Assembly (NCBI RefSeq): GCF_038443705.2
Contig: NZ_CP151767.2
Location: 3,525,501 to 3,589,500 of the forward strand
DNA from: Yoonia sp. SS1-5
GTDB lineage: Bacteria; Pseudomonadota; Alphaproteobacteria; Rhodobacterales; Rhodobacteraceae
Direction of reading: 5' to 3'
Length of the DNA: 64,000 nucleotides
Shown: piece after piece, positions 7,552-15,596 of the stretch
How the letters are laid out: each line of letters opens with the position of its first letter
How positions within the stretch are numbered: position 1 is the stretch's first letter
Notes under the pieces: model-generated
What the model was told of the DNA's origin: nothing
Seen by the model: the letters and a program-made list of their open reading frames with translations, nothing else
The model's database searches: none
Translations under genes and position numbers: made by a program

Positions 7552-8746
7552 TCCCTGGTTGCATATTGTGGGCATCGGCGAAGACGGCATGGATGGTCTG
7601 GTGCCAGCCACGCGCGCCGTGATTGAGGCCGCCGAGATTATCATTGGCGGTGACCGGCATCATGTGCTGGCAGACAATCTGACCGCCGAGCGTCTGGCCT
7701 GGCCGCACCCTTTTGATGCATTGATCGAGACGATCAAGGGCCTGCATGGCCGTCGTGTTGTTGTTCTGGCCACGGGCGATCCATTGTGGTTTTCCGTCGG
7801 CGCCAGGATCGGCCGCGCGATTGACCCCTCCCAGATCACCTATCATCCACAATTATCGGCCTTTCAGCTTGCGGCGGCCCGGATGGGCTGGTCCCTGCCG
7901 GATGTGGAAACATTGACAGTGCATGGCCGCCCGGTTGAGCAGATGATCGCATTCATTCAACCGGATGCGCGCCTGCTGGTGCTGACCACAGGCGCCGAAA
8001 CACCGGCGCAGATTGCGCGATTTCTGACCGAACGCGGCTTTGGCCAATCAAGGATGACAGTCCTTGCTGCGATGGGTGGCAAAGATGAGGCGCGTTTCGA
8101 CGGGGTGGCCGATAGTTGGGATCATGTGGTTCCCGCGTTCAACACCTTGGCTGTGGATTGTATTGCCGCCCCGAATGCGGCCCTGCTGCCCCGTGTGCCG
8201 GGATTGGCGGATGATCTGTTTCAATCTGATGGCACGATGACCAAGCAAGAGGTGCGTGCGGCCACGGTGGCCAAGCTGATGCCGATGCGGGGCGCGCTTT
8301 TGTGGGATATCGGCTGTGGCTGTGGGTCGGTCGCGATTGAGTGGATGCGCGCGGCCCGCTACGCCCGTGCTGTGGGGATTGAACCGCGTGCGGACCGGCG
8401 TGCAATGGCGGCGGCAAATGCGTTGGCGCTGGGCGCACCGAAGCTGGAGCTGGTGGATGGCGAGGTGCCGGATGCTTTGGAGGGATTGGCGGCACCTGAT
8501 GCGATTTTCATCGGGGGGGGCTTGAGCCGTCAGACGTTTGAAGCGGCGTGGGATACGTTGCGTCCGTTAGGCCGGATGGTGGCCAACGCTGTGACGTTGG
8601 AAAGTGAGGCAGAGCTGATCGCTTTGCATAAGGCTTATGGCGGTGATTTGGTCAAGCTGTCGGTGCATCGCGCCGAACCTGTGGGTCGCTTGACAGGCTG
8701 GCGTCCGCTGATGCCTGTGACCCAGTGGAGTTTGGTAAAGCGATGA
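7544..8746 (+). CDS. cobL: Precorrin-6B C5,C15-methyltransferase, decarboxylating (CobL)
   Basis: This is the usual two-domain fusion of CbiE and CbiT (400 aa). It methylates C-5 and C-15 and removes the C-12 acetate carboxyl from precorrin-6B. The N-terminal tetrapyrrole-methylase domain (about 1-205) begins 'LHIVGIGEDG' and has 'VVVLATGDPLWF'; the C-terminal Rossmann methyltransferase domain has the SAM loop 'LLWDIGCGCGS' (about 252-262). The start ATG 7544 overlaps the cobH stop and the TGA overlaps the cobI start (ATGA). Confidence 0.94.
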   Translation: MSDPWLHIVGIGEDGMDGLVPATRAVIEAAEIIIGGDRHHVLADNLTAERLAWPHPFDALIETIKGLHGRRVVVLATGDPLWFSVGARIGRAIDPSQITYHPQLSAFQLAAARMGWSLPDVETLTVHGRPVEQMIAFIQPDARLLVLTTGAETPAQIARFLTERGFGQSRMTVLAAMGGKDEARFDGVADSWDHVVPAFNTLAVDCIAAPNAALLPRVPGLADDLFQSDGTMTKQEVRAATVAKLMPMRGALLWDIGCGCGSVAIEWMRAARYARAVGIEPRADRRAMAAANALALGAPKLELVDGEVPDALEGLAAPDAIFIGGGLSRQTFEAAWDTLRPLGRMVANAVTLESEAELIALHKAYGGDLVKLSVHRAEPVGRLTGWRPLMPVTQWSLVKR

Positions 8747-9486
8747 CTGGAGACGCTCGGTTGGCGCCATCGCCCCTCCCGCCATCCCGTGGCACGCTTT
8801 ATGGCGTAGGCTTAGGCCCGGGTGCGCCGGATTTGATCACTTTGCGTGCGGCCCGACTGATTGAGCGCGCAGCGGTGGTCGCCTATCCGACATTGGCGGG
8901 CGCTGACAGTTTTGCCCGATCTATTGCAGCGGAGTTGATTGCCGACAATGCGCGCGAGATCGTCATGGATGTCCCGATGTCGGTGGAGCGTGCGCCTGCG
9001 CAGGTGGCTTATGATCAAGGTGCTGCCTCTATTTCGGACGCTCTGGATGCGGGTGATGATGTGGTGTGTCTGTGTGAGGGTGATCCGTTTTTCTACGGCT
9101 CATTTATGTATTTATTCGCCCGTTTGTCAGATCGCTACCGGGTGGAGGTGGTGCCGGGTGTGACATCGGTCACCGCCTGTGCGGCCCGCGCGGGAATGCC
9201 GTTGGCGGCCCGCAATGAACGGTTGACCGTGTTGCCCGGACCCTTGCCCGAGGAAGAGCTGCGTGCCCGGATCGAAGGCGCTGAAAGCGTTGTGATCATG
9301 AAGGTGGGGCGGCATTTGCCGAAAATTCGTGCTGTGATTGATGGGTTGGGGCTGACGGCGTCGGCTGTATATGTGGAGCGCGCCACATTGCCGGACGAGG
9401 TTGTGTTGCCACTGGCGGATGCACCCGAAAAGGCCCCCTATTTTTCGATGATTTTGCTGACTAAAGGGGCTGATCCATGGCTTTGA
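8743..9486 (+). CDS. cobI: Precorrin-2 C20-methyltransferase (CobI)
   Basis: SAM-dependent tetrapyrrole methylase of 247 residues that adds the C-20 methyl. It begins with 'GTLYGVGLGPGAPDLITL' (about 19-36), the SAM-binding P-loop of this class, with 'CEGDPFFYGS' and 'VVPGVTSVTACAA' further on. The ATG at 8743 overlaps the cobL TGA and gives a 17-residue Pro-rich leader before the fold. The gene overlaps the next by 10 bp (9477-9486). Whether the enzyme takes metal-free precorrin-2 or the cobalt complex (CbiL) cannot be told from sequence; cbiX upstream leaves the second possible. Confidence 0.92.
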   Translation: MTGDARLAPSPLPPSRGTLYGVGLGPGAPDLITLRAARLIERAAVVAYPTLAGADSFARSIAAELIADNAREIVMDVPMSVERAPAQVAYDQGAASISDALDAGDDVVCLCEGDPFFYGSFMYLFARLSDRYRVEVVPGVTSVTACAARAGMPLAARNERLTVLPGPLPEEELRARIEGAESVVIMKVGRHLPKIRAVIDGLGLTASAVYVERATLPDEVVLPLADAPEKAPYFSMILLTKGADPWL

Positions 9487-11282
9487 AACCTGTTGTTTTG
9501 GCCTTGTCCCGGTCAGGCGAGCCTGTGGCGCACCGTGTGGCCGACGCGTTGGGCGCACAGGTGCATGGTCGTGCGGGCCGAGTGGCGCAGGCGGACGCGT
9601 TTTTTCCCAACGCGCTGGATCACGCGCGCGATTTGTTTGCGGCGGGTGTGCCGATTGTGGGGGTCTGTGCCTCGGGGATATTGATCCGGGCTGTCGCCCC
9701 TCTCTTGGCCGACAAGACGACTGAGCCGCCGGTGATTTCAGTGTCCGATGATGGGGGTGTGGTCGTGCCATTGCTGGGTGGCCATCGTGGGGCAAACCGC
9801 TTGGCCGCGCAGGTCGCTGAGGCTCTGGGCTCTGTGTCTGCCGTGACGACTGCGGGCGATGTGGCCATGGGGGTGGCTCTTGATGCCCCGCCTGCGGGCT
9901 ATCGCTTGCAGAACCCTGGGGATGCCAAATCGGCAATGGCGGCGTTGTTGTCGGGTGGTGGCGTTGCCTTGTCGGGTGAGCCGTTCTTTGCGCAGGATTT
10001 GCCTGTGGGTGATGATCTGGAGATTTGCGTGGCGGAGACGCCTTTGGCGGGGTCCGCGGCACGTCTTGTCTATCATCCGCAGTGCTTTGTGTTGGGGCTG
10101 GGCTGCGCCCGCAATGCCGACCCGGAGGCGATGTGGACCCATGTTCAAGCCATCCTGAAAGAGGCGGATATTGCCCCCGGTGCCGTGGCCTGTGTCGCAT
10201 CGCTTGATCTGAAAGCGGATGAACCTGCGATCCTGGCTGTGGCGGATCGCCTGGGGGTGCCGTTCCGCGTGTTTTCCGCGGCAGAGCTGGAGGCTGAAGC
10301 CGGGCGATTGGCCAACCCGTCTGATGTGGTGTTTGCCGAAGTGGGCTGCCATGGCGTGGCCGAAGGTGCGGCACTTGCGTGCGCCGGTGCGGACGCTGTT
10401 TTGACCGTTGAGAAGGTCAAGACGGGTGAGGCGACCTGCGCCATTGCCCGCGCGCCGGAGCCTGTTGTGACGATGCGCGGCCGCGCCCGTGGTCGATTGT
10501 CAGTCGTGGGCATCGGACCGGGCCAGGCGGCCTGGCGAACGCCCGAGGTGTCAAAGCTGGTGGCGGAGGCCGACGAGCTGGTGGGCTATGGCCTTTATAT
10601 CGACTTGCTGGGGCCTTTGGCTGTGGGCAAGGACCGGTCGGATTTTCCCTTGGGTGGTGAGGAGGATCGGTGCCGCTATGCGTTGGAGCAGGCGGGCAAG
10701 GGCAAGAATGTTGCCTTGGTCTGTTCCGGTGATGCGGGGATTTATGCGATGGGGGCGCTGGTGTTTGAATTGCTGGATCGTGGCCCGGACCAGATGGGCG
10801 TATCGGATGCTGCGCGCCGGGTTGAGGTGATTTGTTCGCCGGGGGTGAGTGCGTTGCAAGGGGCGGCGGCCCGTGCGGGTGCGCCTTTGGGCCACGATTT
10901 CTGTGCCATTTCCTTGTCGGATTTGCTGACCCCGCGCGAGGATATCGTCAAGCGGTTGAAAGCGGCGGCTGAAGGAGACTTTGTGATCGCTTTTTATAAC
11001 CCGGTGTCAAAACGGCGGCGGACCTTGTTGGCGGAGGCGCGCGATATATTGTTGGCGCATCGTCCCGCCGATACGCCTGTGATGCTGGCCTCGTCCTTGG
11101 GTCGCCCGGAGGAGGAAATCCGCTATCGCCGGTTGGATGCGCTAGAGGTGGATGAGGTGGATATGCTGACTGTTGTGTTGGTCGGGTCATCGCATTCACG
11201 TTTGGCGCAATTGGGTGAGGGGCCGCGGATGTTTACGCCGCGTGGCTATGCCCGCAAGATTGATGGGGATCTGGCCGGGTGA
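9477..11282 (+). CDS. cobJ: CbiG-CobJ fusion (cobalamin protein CbiG / precorrin-3B C17-methyltransferase)
   Basis: The 601-residue product joins two enzymes. Residues 1 to about 330 are CbiG-like: the N-terminal segment 'VGVCASGILIRAVAPLL' (62-77), the conserved 'GGHRGANRLA' (101-110), and a CbiG C-terminal/CobE part beginning 'CFVLGLGCARN' (203-213). From about residue 341 ('LSVVGIGPGQAAWRTPE') it is a CobJ/CbiH tetrapyrrole methylase that drives C-17 methylation and ring contraction. CbiG opens the ring-A lactone in the cobalt-early pathway, so its presence next to cbiX is informative. Overlaps cobI by 10 bp; 57 bp separate it from cobM. Confidence 0.9.
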   Translation: MALKPVVLALSRSGEPVAHRVADALGAQVHGRAGRVAQADAFFPNALDHARDLFAAGVPIVGVCASGILIRAVAPLLADKTTEPPVISVSDDGGVVVPLLGGHRGANRLAAQVAEALGSVSAVTTAGDVAMGVALDAPPAGYRLQNPGDAKSAMAALLSGGGVALSGEPFFAQDLPVGDDLEICVAETPLAGSAARLVYHPQCFVLGLGCARNADPEAMWTHVQAILKEADIAPGAVACVASLDLKADEPAILAVADRLGVPFRVFSAAELEAEAGRLANPSDVVFAEVGCHGVAEGAALACAGADAVLTVEKVKTGEATCAIARAPEPVVTMRGRARGRLSVVGIGPGQAAWRTPEVSKLVAEADELVGYGLYIDLLGPLAVGKDRSDFPLGGEEDRCRYALEQAGKGKNVALVCSGDAGIYAMGALVFELLDRGPDQMGVSDAARRVEVICSPGVSALQGAAARAGAPLGHDFCAISLSDLLTPREDIVKRLKAAAEGDFVIAFYNPVSKRRRTLLAEARDILLAHRPADTPVMLASSLGRPEEEIRYRRLDALEVDEVDMLTVVLVGSSHSRLAQLGEGPRMFTPRGYARKIDGDLAG

Positions 11283-11339
11283 CGCTGTTTCGCTGGCGCG
11301 AAAGGCGCCCCACCCTGCCTTCCCGCATGGAGAGTTGAG

Positions 11340-12113
11340 ATGACGGTTTACTTTATTGGTGCGGGCCCGGGTGATCCGGAATTGCTGACGCTGAAAGCGG
11401 CCCGGGTGATTGGCGAATGTCCGGTCTGTCTTTATGCTGGATCTCTGGTGCCCGAGGCTGTTGTGGCCTGCGCCCCGGATGATGCGTTGGTCATGGATAC
11501 CGCACCCATGACCCTTGATGACACCCATCGTGTGATTGTTGCGGCCCATACAAAGGGGCAGGATGTTGCCCGGGTGCATTCGGGTGATCCATCGCTATAT
11601 GGCGCGATTGCCGAACAAATCCGGCGGCTGAAGGCTGACGGGATTGCGTATCAGATTATCCCCGGTGTGCCTGCTTATGCAGCAGCTGCGGCCGCATTAG
11701 GAACCGAATTGACGGTGCCGGAGGTTGCGCAGTCAATCGTCCTCACACGCATGTCGATGAAATCGACCGGGATGCCCGAAGGTGAGACCCTGGCGAATTT
11801 TGCGCGGACGGGTGCGACATTGGCCATTCATCTGGGTATCCGTGCCCTGCGCGAGATTGAGCGGCAGCTGGCGCCCTATTATGGCGAAGATTGTCCGGTC
11901 GCCGTGATCTATCGCGTCGGCTGGCCGGATCAGATGATCATTCGTGGCACATTGATGGATGTGCGCGAAAAGGTGCGTGCCGCCAAGATTACCCGCACGG
12001 CGCTGATCCTGGTTGGTCCCGCATTGAACGATTCGCATGGGTTTCCGGACAGCGCGCTGTATGATGCGGCCAAACCACATGTGCTGCGACCGCGTGTGAA
12101 GCCAGACATATAA
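11340..12113 (+). CDS. cobM: Precorrin-4 C11-methyltransferase (CobM)
   Basis: SAM-dependent tetrapyrrole methylase, 257 residues, adding the C-11 methyl of the contracted corrin ring. It opens directly with the family motif 'VYFIGAGPGDPELLTLKAA' (3-21), continues with 'VARVHSGDPSLYGA', 'QIIPGVPAYAAAAAALG' and 'LTRMSMKSTGMPEGE'. The start has a 'GGAGAG' ribosome site. It is the last gene of the plus-strand cob operon; cobK, cobF/cobG-type genes, cobA and the chelatase/amidase genes are not in this window. Confidence 0.93.
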   Translation: MTVYFIGAGPGDPELLTLKAARVIGECPVCLYAGSLVPEAVVACAPDDALVMDTAPMTLDDTHRVIVAAHTKGQDVARVHSGDPSLYGAIAEQIRRLKADGIAYQIIPGVPAYAAAAAALGTELTVPEVAQSIVLTRMSMKSTGMPEGETLANFARTGATLAIHLGIRALREIERQLAPYYGEDCPVAVIYRVGWPDQMIIRGTLMDVREKVRAAKITRTALILVGPALNDSHGFPDSALYDAAKPHVLRPRVKPDI

Positions 12114-12210
12114 GGCTCTTGTGCCTTGTGCCGCAGTGCGGCGGATTATGTCACTTGATATTTACCTTTGCAGGTCCATTCTTGGCATATGTCTGGAGGG
12201 GACAGTAACG

Positions 12211-12564
12211 ATGTATGCATTTTTACCAGAAGCGATCCGTCAGGGTCTGGAAGACGCCCGCAAGGCGTCGTTGAAGCGCAAGGACCGCCTGTCTGTTCAT
12301 GATGGGTCGGAAACTTACCGGATCAGACGGTTCTGGGATAGTGGCTTTGCACTGGATCTGGACGCGTCCGACAAATTGCGCGGGCATGTTGATATCTATG
12401 ACGGCCCGCGACACCTTTATCAGTGTCTGGTTGTGTCATCGGTTTCGGACGCGCATGAGCATGTGTTCGAGTTCAAATGGCTGACACCGGTCGCAACCGC
12501 ACCTGCGGCTGATTTCGTGCGACCGGATTTTGTTCCAGCCGGGTTGATTGATCTTCAAAACTGA
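12211..12564 (+). CDS. Conserved hypothetical protein (117 aa)
   Basis: A short cytoplasmic protein with no signal peptide or membrane segment. A clear ribosome site ('CTGGAGGGG') lies before the ATG at 12211; the in-frame extension upstream is not credible. The middle ('ETYRIRRFWDSGFALD', 'GHVDIYDGPRHLYQCLVVSS') looks like a small beta-barrel, and the pattern of an N-terminal Arg-rich strand and 'D/N-x-S-x-x-G'-like turn is loosely reminiscent of PilZ-type folds, but I cannot assign a family. Similar proteins occur in other Rhodobacterales. It follows cobM after 97 bp and is probably a separate unit. Confidence 0.65.
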   Translation: MYAFLPEAIRQGLEDARKASLKRKDRLSVHDGSETYRIRRFWDSGFALDLDASDKLRGHVDIYDGPRHLYQCLVVSSVSDAHEHVFEFKWLTPVATAPAADFVRPDFVPAGLIDLQN

Positions 12565-13003
12565 TTGTCGTTCCACGGTTGCAGCGCTAGGTGGTGGCTC
12601 AGAACTTCGAACCCATACTATTGCGGACGAGATGGCAAAGACGGACGTGACTGGGAGTTTCGCGAAGCGAGTGACGATCCAGCGGCCGTGCTTAAGTGTG
12701 TCGAACGATTACTCTTCGAGGTTTCGCCGCAGATAGATCCTTAGGTCAACCGATCGCAGCATTTTTTGGGCTGCGTTGGGTGGGAAGCTGGGCCTTGACG
12801 CTTTCCAGATTATTCGTTGACTTCCGGCGGCGTCATGTATCCAGCATCAACGATGCCGGATCGACAGTGGCGTCCTGCTTACCGAAACCCGCTAACTGCC
12901 TATAGAAATCGGTCGACCGATGTACAGCGCCGGCGTTTGAAAAAGTTTCACGCGACTGCGCAGCTCGGTCATCGTTCAATGAAAACAGTTTTTGGGTCCC
13001 TAC
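12565..13003. other. Intergenic stretch without recognisable gene
   Basis: About 440 bp with only short, non-conserved open frames on both strands. The base composition and lack of codon structure differ from flanking operons. I see no RNA gene, IS end or long repeat. Together with the frameshifted gene and two IS remnants to its right it looks like decaying accessory sequence. Confidence 0.5.
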
Positions 13004-13647
13004 TTAATCAATCGATTGAGTCACAAAAAATACCGTGCCTAAAGTGCGTTCCATACGCCCTGGGGGCGCGATCCATGAGTGTAGTGCATTCTCGTCAAAA
13101 GCGGGCCATGCGGGGGTGCCTTGCCAAATCACGGTCGTCAGCCGAATTCTGACCGACAGGGTATCATCAAAACGTGCAAACAATGTGCAGGTTTCGGCCC
13201 CTGGCGTGGCCAGATGCGGGGCAAGCGACGGGGCACACCGCACAAAAATGGCGCCCCGAACAAGGTCAGGCCATCCGGCTCAAGATATGTTAGGCGACCG
13301 TCATGCAGCGCCTTTGCCGCCGGGCGGTCGGAGATCGTAAACCGCTGCGGGTCGGGCTGAACCATCGGCCGCGCCATAAGTGCGGCATCATGTTTGCCGT
13401 GCGGCGTATCAGTTAGGGCAGTGTCAAAATCGGGAACATTCAGGGGAAACGCAGCGCCGGTCGCATCGGCTATCTGGGTGATAGGAATGTCCGACGCTAC
13501 ACACACTTTCGCACCGCCAAGGGCGATACCGGTTTGGTTTTCGTCGCATTCATTCAGGTCTGCTTGGCTGGGCAAAGTGACCACACACAAAGCAGTCATA
13601 AGTGTTATACTGAAAAGTACACCGCGCAAGACGCTTCCACAAAACAA
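13004..13647 (-). pseudogene. Frameshifted secreted-protein gene, function unknown
   Basis: Two overlapping minus-strand frames form one broken gene. The upstream part starts near 13647 (TTG, or an internal start) with a signal peptide ('VLFSITLMTALCVVTLPSQA') and runs to a change of frame; the downstream part continues from about 13249 to the stop at 13004 in the next frame ('CAPSLAPHLATPGAETCT', 'ALHSWIAPPGR'). The switch maps to a run of five A (five T on the coding strand) near 13245-13249, so a one-base indel or a sequencing error is likely. Cysteines in both parts would suit a periplasmic protein of about 210 residues. It lies next to IS remnants, which fits loss of function. No family recognised. 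Confidence 0.55.
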
Positions 13648-13856
13648 ATTTGTCGATATCGCAAGCGGGTTATTTCCCTCGATTATGATGAACTGGATTC
13701 TAAGTTTCCCGCACCGCGCGGAAGGACCTCAATGGTTAGTTGAAAGCTCGCTACGGCCGGGTTGTCCATCATCTTTTTCTTGCAAACTCTCTCGTTGTCA
13801 GATCTCCTACAGCCGAACCCAGTCTTTTATTGTTGTCGTCCTTCGACCACGCATAA

Positions 13857-13871
13857 TGGGTCCTGACCCTA
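13857..13871. repeat. Third copy of the GGGTC-CT-GACCC palindrome, interrupted by an IS
   Basis: TGGGTCCTGACCCTA matches the copies at 211-226 and 5158-5173 with one change in the left arm. The CTAG at its right edge (13869-13872) is duplicated at the far end of the adjacent IS5-family element (14753-14756), so the element inserted at the edge of this palindrome. Confidence 0.7.
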
Positions 13872-13872
13872 G

Positions 13873-14752
13873 GTTGTGTTGACATTCGGGATTCCCAGAA
13901 GGGGCTGTTTGTGATTCAAGCTGGGTACTGTGCAGGAAGCCAGCATGATTGAGCGGGCAAGAACTAAGTGACAGTGTCTGGACGAAGCTGGAACCGCATT
14001 TGCCCGGCAAACAGACGGACCCAGGACGGAGCGGTCAGGACAATAGAAAATTCATGGAAGCCATTCTTTGGCTTGCGAGAACCGGAGCGCACTGGCGGGC
14101 CCTACCGGAGCATTTCGGGAAGTGGAATTCGGTCTATATGCGCTTCAATCGCTAGTGCCGGGACGGGGTGTTTGATCGTCTTTTCAATGCGATGGCAGAT
14201 GATCCAGACTTCGCGTATATCGTTTTGGACAGCACCTTCGTTCGCGCCCACCAGCACAGCGCGGGCGCGCAAAAAGGGGGGCTGAAGCTCAGGCGTTAGG
14301 ACGCTCACGGGGTGGGATCAGCAGTAAAATCCACCTTGCGACCGATGCGCATGGCAATCCAGTCCGCCTGATCCTGACGGGTGGACAGCGCAATGACATC
14401 ACCCAAATTGAACCTCTGCTTCAGGGGCTGAAAGCCGACTTTGTTCTCGCGGACAAAGGGTATGATGGTGCGCAGGCAATACACGCAATCGCTGCGGCGG
14501 GGGCGACCCCGGTCGTTCCGCGTCGCACCACGACGACATCGTGGGGCGGGTGCGATGCAGTACTCTATAAAGACCGTAACGCCGTCGAACGGTTCTTCAG
14601 CACCCTCTCGTTGCTGCAAGCAGCAACTGCCGGGCAATGGATCAAACACTTCCGCCGCATCGCCACCCGCTATGATAAACTGGCCCAAAACTATCTAGGC
14701 TTCACAAACCTCGTCTGTGCCCTCAAATGGTGTACCTGAATGTCAACACGAC
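13873..14752 (+). mobile_element. IS5-family (IS427-like) insertion sequence, 880 bp
   Basis: The ends are inverted repeats: the left reads GTTGTGTTGACATTCGGG and the right, on the opposite strand, GTCGTGTTGACATTCAGG (16 of 18 identical). Both are flanked by CTAG (13869-13872 and 14753-14756), a plausible 4-bp target duplication as in this IS group. The size, the two-frame transposase joined through a homopolymeric run and the DDE-type protein fit IS427-group elements. The transposase carries an in-frame stop, so this copy is probably not autonomous. Confidence 0.85.
13949..14739 (+). pseudogene. IS5-family transposase, two frames, broken by an amber codon
   Basis: Frame 1 starts 'MSGQELSDSVWTKLEPHLPG' and has 'WLARTGAHWRALPEHFGKWN', typical of the IS427 N-terminal part, but a TAG at 14153-14155 replaces the Trp expected after 'RFNR'. 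The same frame then continues 'CRDGVFDRLFNAMADDPDF' and 'VLDSTFVRAHQHSAGAQKGG', containing the first catalytic Asp. An A5G6 run at 14271-14281 marks a -1 frame change to 'ALGRSRGGISSKIHLATD', 'LADKGYD' (second Asp) and 'RNAVERFFSTLSLLQ' (Glu), ending at 14739. The -1 change at such a run is normal for this IS group; the amber codon is the disabling lesion. Confidence 0.82.
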
Positions 14753-14756
14753 CTAG

Positions 14757-14922
14757 GGTTTTTCGTGCCTCGGCCAGTACGCTGAAGTGCGTTTCATTGA
14801 CGTATTTGTTACGGAGCTTTCCATTGAAGCTTTCGATGAATCCGTTTCGAGCGGGCTTTCTCGCCAGCTTCCTGTTCATCGATCATCTGGATGATTTGTT
14901 CGGCGGTAAATCTCGGCTGCAT
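14757..14922 (-). pseudogene. Internally deleted IS3-family transposase relic
   Basis: The minus strand starts at 14922 with 'MQPRFTAEQIIQMIDEQEAG', the usual N-terminus of an IS3-family OrfA. Within about 25 codons it jumps, with a change of frame, to 'ARNGFIESFNGKLRNKYVNE', the C-terminal catalytic part of OrfB with its last acidic residue. Everything between is missing, and the OrfB end is cut at 14757, exactly at the edge of the IS5-family element. The remainder of OrfB is not found on the far side of that element. The relic is non-functional. The stretch 14923-15166 shows no further gene. Confidence 0.72.
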
Positions 14923-15166
14923 TTGTCCGTCCCTGTGTTGGCCGGACGTTATGAAAGGCTGGGGCAGATTTGGCAGTCAGGTCATTTCCTGGAACTGCAG
15001 CAAGCCGACAGCATTGCCGCGATTTCAACGCTGCTACGGTACCGTCCCCGAGGTCATCAGAGTACGTTTTCGTTATTCAAGCAGGCCTCCGTCATCGTTC
15101 CGGACCCTGAACCAGAGTTTACGCCAAATGGAAGTCGCCAAGGACTTAATGAAGGGCCAAACCGCT

Positions 15167-15586
15167 TCAGTTGCGGAGCACCAGCACCGATGTTTTTGCG
15201 TGCCGCACGACGCGAGCGGCGTTAGACCCTAACAGGTAGTCCCGCAGCGCAGGCTGGTGCGCGCCGATCAGGATCAGATCAATCGCGAGCTTGTCAGCCA
15301 GATCAATGACCTTGTCATAGACCGTGCCTGTCAGCGCGTAAGTGTTCGCGGACAAACCAGCCGCATTCACGGCCTCGTCAAGGGCCACTTGAACCGCGCT
15401 TTTGCTTTTGGCCTCGAAATCGTCATCAAAATAGGACCCGACGATGGCCATGCCGACATTGGGCACAACTGTCACCACATGCAGGTCGCTGTTCCACGGC
15501 GCGGTCAGCGTCTTGGCGGCTTGCAGTTGTCGCTGTGTCTCATCCGTAAGCGAGACATCGACAGGGACGAGAACTTTGCTGAACAT
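15167..15586 (-). CDS. Universal stress protein (UspA family)
   Basis: A single-domain UspA protein of 139 residues: 'MFSKVLVPVDVSLTDE' at the N-terminus, then 'DLHVVTVVP', and near the C-terminus 'DLILIGAHQPALRDYLLGSNAARVVRHAKTSVLVLR'. The last segment contains the ATP-binding G-x2-(H/G)-x9-G-S/N pattern, so nucleotide binding is likely. The ATG at 15584-15586 has a 'GGGAGAAA' ribosome site. It lies 10 bp downstream of the TRAP permease gene on the same strand, an arrangement known from several TRAP operons in which a UspA-type protein accompanies the transporter (as TeaD does for the ectoine TRAP system). Confidence 0.9.
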   Translation of the reverse strand: MFSKVLVPVDVSLTDETQRQLQAAKTLTAPWNSDLHVVTVVPNVGMAIVGSYFDDDFEAKSKSAVQVALDEAVNAAGLSANTYALTGTVYDKVIDLADKLAIDLILIGAHQPALRDYLLGSNAARVVRHAKTSVLVLRN

Positions 15587-15596
15587 CGGTTTCTCC

